Part shown: piece after piece, positions 58,784-64,000 of the stretch
Numbering within the stretch: the stretch's first letter is position 1
How the letters are laid out: each line of letters starts with the position of its first letter
NCBI GenBank assembly: GCA_028284265.1
Contig: JANQRZ010000004.1
Location: forward strand, 1-64,000
Source: Rhodothermales bacterium
GTDB lineage: Bacteria; Bacteroidota; Rhodothermia; Rhodothermales; JANQRZ01
DNA: 64,000 bases
Direction of reading: 5' to 3'
Translations under genes and position numbers: made by a program
The notes under the pieces: model-generated
The model's input: the letters and a program-made list of their open reading frames with translations, nothing else
What the model was told of the DNA's origin: nothing
Database searches by the model: none

Positions 58784-60343
58784 ATGTCTCGACGCATCCT
58801 CTGGGCCGACGACGAAATCGACCTCCTCCGCCCGCACATCCTCTTCCTCGAAGCCAAAGGGTTCGACGTGACCAGCGTCACGAACGGGGCCGACGCCGTG
58901 GACAAGATGCGCGACGAGCGCTACGACGTGGTCTTCCTCGATGAGCAGATGCCGGGGATGGGCGGGATCGAGACGCTCGGCGAACTAAAGGGCATGGCCC
59001 CGGAGACGCCGGTCGTGATGATCACGAAGTCTGAGGAGGAGCACCTGATGGAAGACGCCATCGGGCGGCAGATCGCGGATTACCTCATCAAGCCAGTCAA
59101 CCCGAAGCAGATTCTGCTGACCTGCAAGCGCCTCCTCGAAGGCTCCCGGCTCCGCGAAGAGACGGTGTCCCAGAACTACCTCCAATCGTTCGGTCAGATC
59201 GCCGCCGAGATCAGCAGCGGGCTGGACTATGAAGGCTGGACGCGGGTCTACGCCGACCTCGTCCGCTACGGCCTCGAACTCGACGCCGATGATGGGGCGC
59301 GTCAGATTCTGGAAGACCAAGCCCGCGACGCCAACCGTGAGTTTGGGCGCTTCGTCGAGCGCCACTACCCAGCGTGGATTGAGGAAGCGAAGGCGGGCGA
59401 GACCGACGACCGGCCTACGCTCTCGCACGAAGTCCTGCCCCGCTGGGTGCTGCCCCACCTCGACGGCGGCAAGCCCGTCCTCTTCTTCCTCATCGACTGC
59501 ATGCGCTTCGACCAGTGGCTGGAGTTCGAGCGCCTGCTCTACCCGCTGTTCGACATTGAGAAGGACTGGCACTACGGGCTGCTCCCGACCGCGACGCCGT
59601 ACTCGCGCAATGCGATTTTCAGCGGTCTCCTGCCTATCGACATCGCGGCCCGGTACCCGCAGTTCTGGCAGCATGATACCGGCGATGAGCACTCGCTCAA
59701 CCAGTTCGAGTCCGAACTCCTCGGCGAACTCCTTAAGCGCAAGCACAAGCGTGACACCCGCTACCGCTACGAGAAAATCGTCTCCACCGATGACGGCACC
59801 GCGATGGCTGACCGCGTGACCGACCTCGCTCAGCACGACCTTGCCGCCATCGTCGTCAACTTCGTCGACATCCTCGCGCACAGCCGGTCGGACTCGAACG
59901 TGCTGAAAGAAATCGCCCCGGACGAGCGGGCGTACCGGGCACTGACACGGACATGGTTCGAGCACTCGTGGCTGTTCCGTGCCTTCGAGGAGCTAGCACG
60001 CCAAGACGTTACCATTGTCATCTCGACGGACCACGGCGCGATCCGCAGTCTCCATGCCACCAAAGTCATCGGCGACCGTGAGACCTCGACGAGTCTCCGG
60101 TACAAGCACGGTCGCAACCTAAAGTGCGACGAGAGGCACGCCATCTTCGTCAAGGAGCCGGAAACCTACGGCCTCCCGCGCACCAGCATGAACGAAAACT
60201 ATATTTTTGCGAAGGAAGACTATTACTTTGTCTACCCGACCAACTACCACCGCTACCTCAATCGCTACAACGACACGTTCCAGCACGGCGGGGTCTCGCT
60301 CGAAGAGGTCGTCCTGCCTGTCGTGACGATGCGGCCTAGGTAG
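58784..60343 (+). CDS. porX: T9SS response regulator with PglZ domain
   Basis: 519 residues. A receiver domain with ADDE near residue 9, phospho-acceptor Asp53 (VVFLDEQMPGMGG) and KPVNP is followed by a linker and a PglZ/alkaline-phosphatase-like domain (residues about 200-519: VLFFLIDCMRFDQW, ATPYSRNAIFSGLLP, VNFVDILAHSRSD, IVISTDHGAI). This is the PorX architecture, a regulator of T9SS genes that also hydrolyses oligonucleotides in some species. It fits the T9SS cargo genes in this window. It stands alone here. Confidence 0.9.
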   Translation: MSRRILWADDEIDLLRPHILFLEAKGFDVTSVTNGADAVDKMRDERYDVVFLDEQMPGMGGIETLGELKGMAPETPVVMITKSEEEHLMEDAIGRQIADYLIKPVNPKQILLTCKRLLEGSRLREETVSQNYLQSFGQIAAEISSGLDYEGWTRVYADLVRYGLELDADDGARQILEDQARDANREFGRFVERHYPAWIEEAKAGETDDRPTLSHEVLPRWVLPHLDGGKPVLFFLIDCMRFDQWLEFERLLYPLFDIEKDWHYGLLPTATPYSRNAIFSGLLPIDIAARYPQFWQHDTGDEHSLNQFESELLGELLKRKHKRDTRYRYEKIVSTDDGTAMADRVTDLAQHDLAAIVVNFVDILAHSRSDSNVLKEIAPDERAYRALTRTWFEHSWLFRAFEELARQDVTIVISTDHGAIRSLHATKVIGDRETSTSLRYKHGRNLKCDERHAIFVKEPETYGLPRTSMNENYIFAKEDYYFVYPTNYHRYLNRYNDTFQHGGVSLEEVVLPVVTMRPR

Positions 60344-60415
60344 TGATGAAAGGCGCGGTGGTGTGATCTCGTAGGGGCGACCCGCCGGTGGCCCTTGCGG
60401 CAGACCCCCGGTGCC

Positions 60416-61321
60416 ATGCTTCCGAAAGGCTATCTCACCGCCACGATCACCCGGCGCAACGACTTCGCCGACGACCTCGCCACGTTCTGGCTCCGTCCCA
60501 CCGAGAAGCTCGACTTCAAGCCGGGGCAGTACGCGACCCTCGCGCTCGAAATCGACGGCAAGTTGGTCAAGCGGGCCTACTCGATTGCGAGTGCGCCGCA
60601 CGAGGCCGAATTGGAGTTCTATGTTGAGTGTGTCGAGGATGGGGTGCTGACGCCATGCCTGTGGGACTTGAAGGAGGGCGACGAGTTGTTCATCCGCCGG
60701 AAAATCGTCGGTCACTTCACGCTGGACGAGCAGCGGACGCAGCACGCGATGGCGGCGACGGTGACGGGTCTCGCGCCGTTCCTTTCCATCGTCCGCCATC
60801 AGGTGCACCAGCTAGAGCAGGGCGCGCTCGACACGGTCCACCGCTTCCTGATTCTCCACGGCTCCAGCCACGCTGCCGAACTCGGTCCCTACCGCACCGA
60901 AGTCGCCGCCCTCGCCGACGCGCACGACTGGCTCACCTACGTTCCCTCGATCAGCCGCCCGTGGGCCGACCCCAAGTGGGAAGGGGAGACAGGTCGGGTG
61001 GGTGAGCTCCTCCGCATGTGGATGGACCGGGCGGGCTTCGACCCGGCGCAGACGGCGGGCTATGCCTGCGGCAATCCGCAGATGATCGAGAACGCCAAGG
61101 GCATCCTAGCCCGCGCCCGTCTCCCCGAAGACGCGATCCACGAGGAGAAATACTTTACGCTGGCGGCTGAGAAAGAGGCCGTTCGTCTCGCTCAGCCGAA
61201 GGCGGCTCGTGCGGTTCCACCCAGCGGGGTGAAGCCGCGCGCGGTGAAGCCGAAGGCCGGACGGAAACCGCCGCCGGGTGCCCTTAAGCTCAAAGCGGTC
61301 AAGCGTCCGCCCTCCTCATGA
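60416..61321 (+). CDS. Ferredoxin-NADP reductase-type flavoenzyme
   Basis: 301 residues from ATG 60416. The FAD-binding domain has KPGQYATLALEIDGKLVKRAYSIASAP (the R-x-Y-S-I-A signature). The NAD(P) domain has VTGLAPFLSIVRHQV, LILHGSSHAAELGPY and YACGNPQMIENAKGIL. It should shuttle electrons between NADPH and ferredoxin or flavodoxin. A 40-residue basic, Pro-rich tail (GVKPRAVKPKAGRKP) is unusual and might bind nucleic acid or membrane. It precedes tsaE by 51 bases. Confidence 0.9.
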   Translation: MLPKGYLTATITRRNDFADDLATFWLRPTEKLDFKPGQYATLALEIDGKLVKRAYSIASAPHEAELEFYVECVEDGVLTPCLWDLKEGDELFIRRKIVGHFTLDEQRTQHAMAATVTGLAPFLSIVRHQVHQLEQGALDTVHRFLILHGSSHAAELGPYRTEVAALADAHDWLTYVPSISRPWADPKWEGETGRVGELLRMWMDRAGFDPAQTAGYACGNPQMIENAKGILARARLPEDAIHEEKYFTLAAEKEAVRLAQPKAARAVPPSGVKPRAVKPKAGRKPPPGALKLKAVKRPPSS

Positions 61322-61372
61322 GAACGCGAGCGCGAGTCCGGCGTAGGGGGGAGGTCCATTCTCACCGCTGCT

Positions 61373-61816
61373 GTGCCTGACTTCGACGATCTGCTACCTG
61401 CTGAAACGGTTTCGCCCGAGGCGACGATTGCGCTCGGTCGGCGTCTGGCGGAGCACTTGGAGCCGGGCGATGTGCTCGCGCTGATCGGCGACCTCGGCGC
61501 AGGGAAGACGCACCTCGTCAAAGGCATCTGCGCCGGGCTAGGAGTGCCTATCGAAACCATCACTTCACCGACGTTCACGATTGCCAACGAGTACACCGGG
61601 GCGGCGGGGCCGGTCTATCACCTTGACGCCTACCGGATCGAGCGCCCGGAGGAGTTTTTCGAGCTAGGCTATGAGACTTACTTCTTCGGTGATGGCCTTT
61701 GCCTGATCGAATGGCCCGAGCGCGTGGCGGCGCTGATTCCCGAAGAGGCTATTTTGCTGCGATTGACGCACGGTAGCGGCGACACGAGACGGATCGAACA
61801 GGTAGAGATCGGATGA
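61373..61816 (+). CDS. tsaE: tRNA t6A ATPase subunit TsaE
   Basis: 147 residues from GTG 61373. Walker A GDLGAGKTH and switch TSPTFTIANEY, then HLDAYRIERPEEFFELG and the conserved LIEWPERVAALIP. It powers threonylcarbamoyladenosine formation on ANN-decoding tRNAs. Its stop overlaps the folC start (ATGA at 61813), so the two are coupled. Confidence 0.95.
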   Translation: MPDFDDLLPAETVSPEATIALGRRLAEHLEPGDVLALIGDLGAGKTHLVKGICAGLGVPIETITSPTFTIANEYTGAAGPVYHLDAYRIERPEEFFELGYETYFFGDGLCLIEWPERVAALIPEEAILLRLTHGSGDTRRIEQVEIG

Positions 61817-63102
61817 CCCGCGCTGAGGCTGAAGCCCTCCTTTGCGCTCTGCCGCGCTTTGCAGATCAGGGAGCCGCTGCGATGAAGCCGGGGCTGGAGC
61901 GGATGGATACGCTGCTCAGCGCGATGGGCCGACCGCATGAGCGTTTCCGCAGTGTCCACGTCGCGGGCACCAACGGCAAAGGCTCGACGGCCTCGATGGT
62001 GGCGGCGATTGCTACGGCGTCCGGCCTGCGGACGGGTCTCCATACCTCACCCCACCTCTACGACCTCGCCGAGCGCCTCCGCATCAATGGCGTACCCGCG
62101 CCGCATGACTGGATCGCCGATGCTGTGGCACGCTTCCGTCCGGCTTTCGACACGGTCGAGCCAAGCTTCTTCGAAGCGATGGTGGCGCTCAGTTTTCTGT
62201 ACTTCGCCGAGCAGGAGGTAGACCTCGCGGTCGTCGAAGTGGGCCTCGGCGGGCGGCTGGACGCCACGAACGTGCTTCATCCCGAGGTGGCGCTCGTGAC
62301 TCATATCGGGCTGGACCACACGGACCTGCTCGGGGAGACGCGCGAGGCGGTGGCGCGAGAGAAGGCCGGGATTGCCAAGCTGGGGGTGCCGCTGCTGAGT
62401 GCCGCCGCGGGTGCGGATGTGATCGCAGCGCTGCGTGAGACCGCCGAAGCGCGGGGCGCTCAGTTCGTGAACGTGCGGGATGAGGTGGCGGTGGAGAACG
62501 TGGAGGAACAGGTGGCTGGCCTCGTGCTGGACCTCACCACACCGAGCCGGACCTATCAGCGATTGCGCGTCGGACTGCCGGGGCGGCATCAGGTTTGGAA
62601 CGCGGCTCTCGCAGTCCGGGCAGCAGAATCTGCTATCGCAGAAGTTATACATAATCCTGACACTGTTGCGAGAGGTCTGGCGGAGGTCGGGAAACTTAGT
62701 GGCCTTGCAGGCCGTTGTGAAACGTACCAATCGACGCCTCTCATTCTGGTCGACGTAGCGCACAACGCGGATGGGCTTGAGGCCGCGCTGGCTGCCACAC
62801 GCTCGGCACTTCCCCCGGCAGGTACGCTCTACGTGCTTTTCGGCACGATGCAGGACAAAGACATCGGCGCGCTCGCCGATGCACTCGTCCGCTACGATGC
62901 CACGGTGCTGCCCGTCGGGTTGCCGACGCCGCGTGCGTTGCCTGCGGGGACTCTGCGCGACACCCTTCGCGCACGCGGCCTGCGCATCATTGACGTAGCC
63001 GGGGTGAAAGACGGCATCAATTGGTTTCGTCGGCAGGCGGGGGGTGCCGATGGGTTGCTCATCACCGGTTCACATCTCACCGTCGCCGAGGCCACTTCCT
63101 GA
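61813..63102 (+). CDS. folC: Folylpolyglutamate/dihydrofolate synthase
   Basis: 429 residues. Key motifs: [16 protein letters not shown] (P-loop), [60 protein letters not shown]. It adds dihydropteroate to glutamate and glutamates to folate in the cytoplasm. It overlaps tsaE by four bases. A short patch (about 62625-62700) is more AT-rich than the rest, but the frame is intact. Confidence 0.95.
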   Translation: MTRAEAEALLCALPRFADQGAAAMKPGLERMDTLLSAMGRPHERFRSVHVAGTNGKGSTASMVAAIATASGLRTGLHTSPHLYDLAERLRINGVPAPHDWIADAVARFRPAFDTVEPSFFEAMVALSFLYFAEQEVDLAVVEVGLGGRLDATNVLHPEVALVTHIGLDHTDLLGETREAVAREKAGIAKLGVPLLSAAAGADVIAALRETAEARGAQFVNVRDEVAVENVEEQVAGLVLDLTTPSRTYQRLRVGLPGRHQVWNAALAVRAAESAIAEVIHNPDTVARGLAEVGKLSGLAGRCETYQSTPLILVDVAHNADGLEAALAATRSALPPAGTLYVLFGTMQDKDIGALADALVRYDATVLPVGLPTPRALPAGTLRDTLRARGLRIIDVAGVKDGINWFRRQAGGADGLLITGSHLTVAEATS

Positions 63103-63220
63103 CACCCGGCTCCTATCGAGTCCTCCTGCTCTTCTCGTTGCCTCGCGGCTTCGGTTACACCTTGGTCCCACACTTCTTCTGCTTGCAAGCACCGGCTCAC
63201 GGGTGCTGAGGCTCTCGGCA

Positions 63221-64000
63221 ATGAACATCGCCTCCCTCCAAACCAAGAAGCTCGGCGAACTACAGCGGATTGCCCGCGACCTTCGCGTCAAAGAATACTC
63301 CCACCTCCGGCGGGAGGACTTGATCTACCAGATCCTCGAAGCCTACGCGCGGAGGGACGCGGAACGCCCCGAGCCAAAGGAGGCCGAACTCCGGCCCGTT
63401 GACGTGCAGACACGGGACCCGCGCACCACCACGCGGGCCGAGCGCAGATCCCAGCCTCGCCGCACCGAGCGGCGCGGTCGGCAAGCGCGTCCTCGGCAGC
63501 CGCTCTCCGATGTCTACCCCGCCTACATGCGGGCCTTCGACCCTGCAACAACAGCGCTCGTTGGGATGATCCGCCGGGTTGGGGTGCTGGAAATCATGCC
63601 GGACGGTTACGGTTTCCTGCGCTCCGCGGAGTTCAACTACCTCCCGTCGGCGGACGACATCTACGTCTCGCCGTCGCAGATCAAGCGGTTCAATCTGCAG
63701 AAGGGCGATACGGTGGACGGCGAGATCCGACCGCCGAAAGAAGGGCAGCGGTTCTTCGCACTCATCCACGTCAACTCAATCAACGGCAGTGCGCCCGAGG
63801 GGCTGGGCGAGCGCGTAGAGTTCGACCACCTGACCCCGCTATTCGCCCACGAGGCGCTGCATCTGGAAACAGAGGGTACCGAGCACTCGACCCGCGTCAT
63901 GGACCTGTTTTGCCCCATCGGCAAAGGGCAGCGCGGCCTCATCGTGGCCCAGCCAAAGACGGGCAAGACGATGCTGCTCCAGAAGATCGCCAACGCCGTC
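63221..64000 (+). CDS. rho: Transcription termination factor Rho, truncated by window end
   Basis: First 260 codons. The N-terminal helical domain ([29 protein letters not shown]) is followed by an Arg-rich linker (about residues 45-95) and the cold-shock RNA-binding domain ([36 protein letters not shown]). The P-loop region begins at [17 protein letters not shown] before the edge. Rho is the ATP-driven helicase that ends transcription at unstructured C-rich sites. The start is the ATG at 63221. Confidence 0.93.
   Translation, partial: MNIASLQTKKLGELQRIARDLRVKEYSHLRREDLIYQILEAYARRDAERPEPKEAELRPVDVQTRDPRTTTRAERRSQPRRTERRGRQARPRQPLSDVYPAYMRAFDPATTALVGMIRRVGVLEIMPDGYGFLRSAEFNYLPSADDIYVSPSQIKRFNLQKGDTVDGEIRPPKEGQRFFALIHVNSINGSAPEGLGERVEFDHLTPLFAHEALHLETEGTEHSTRVMDLFCPIGKGQRGLIVAQPKTGKTMLLQKIANAV

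Noticed and set aside
62625-62700. A local AT-rich patch inside folC
   Set aside because: The frame and motifs continue unchanged, so it is only a composition wobble.
1-64000. CRISPR arrays, insertion sequences or prophage
   Set aside because: No regularly spaced repeats, transposases or phage structural genes were seen in any frame.

Overview
The window looks like chromosomal DNA of a high-G+C member of the Rhodothermota/Bacteroidota lineage, similar to Rhodothermales or Salinibacter relatives. Four secreted proteins end in a type IX secretion (T9SS) sorting domain (AYPNPF followed by VYDVLGR-type motifs). The T9SS regulator PorX is present. Several genes are preceded by a TAnnTT[T/C][G/C] box like the Bacteroidota -7 promoter element. 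Most of the window is housekeeping DNA: pyrG, pgi, ychF, nusB, recJ, moeA, tsaE, folC, rho, comEC and one tRNA-Ile(CAT).

Layout. 1-3.3 kb: tandem paralogous T9SS cargo genes, the first cut by the window edge. 3.6 kb: an orphan RiPP-like precursor with a lasso-type leader. 4-7 kb: a tight glycosyltransferase / epimerase / methyltransferase operon. 7-10.2 kb: Uma2-like protein, CTP synthase and a DUF6000-like protein. 10.4-17.6 kb: a T9SS-exported PQQ sugar dehydrogenase and a probable metal-handling cluster (Met/His-rich exported proteins, a ZnuD-like TonB receptor and its partner lipoprotein), with two copies of a 91-bp palindromic repeat. 17.6-20.7 kb: small conserved genes, pgi, and a very AT-rich small membrane gene between two copies of the 3' end of its neighbour. 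20.8-30.4 kb: a permease fused to EIIA and TrkA_C, an OmpA lipoprotein, another T9SS cargo, an ArfB-like factor, UspA, a cNMP/CBS/DUF294 protein, a haem lipoprotein with a CusF-like protein, and two conserved hypotheticals.

The most unusual region is about 30.8-39.0 kb. An integron integrase gene (intI, + strand) is broken by a single in-frame TGA. To its left, in the classic divergent arrangement, lies an apparent 3.2-kb cassette. It holds a complete restriction-modification system: a C-protein-like XRE regulator, an HNH nuclease, and an N6-adenine methylase fused to a specificity domain. It ends in a 125-bp attC-like site. The cassette's first bases (GTTATAC at the attI junction) are complementary to the outer core of that attC-like site (GTATAAC), as expected for an integrated cassette. 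C-box-like operators (GACTNNNAGTC) lie upstream of both the XRE gene and the methylase. A second, decayed attC-like sequence lies at 30.83-30.96 kb.

39-64 kb: yceI, ychF, a phosphatase, nusB, comEC, a malectin-GH16 glucanase, recJ-moeA, a STAND ATPase fused to a GNAT-like region, two ferritin-like proteins (one lacking most metal ligands), an S9 peptidase with an extra C-terminal domain, porX, a ferredoxin-NADP reductase, tsaE-folC, and the 5' part of rho. Family assignments come from motif recognition only. No database search was run.
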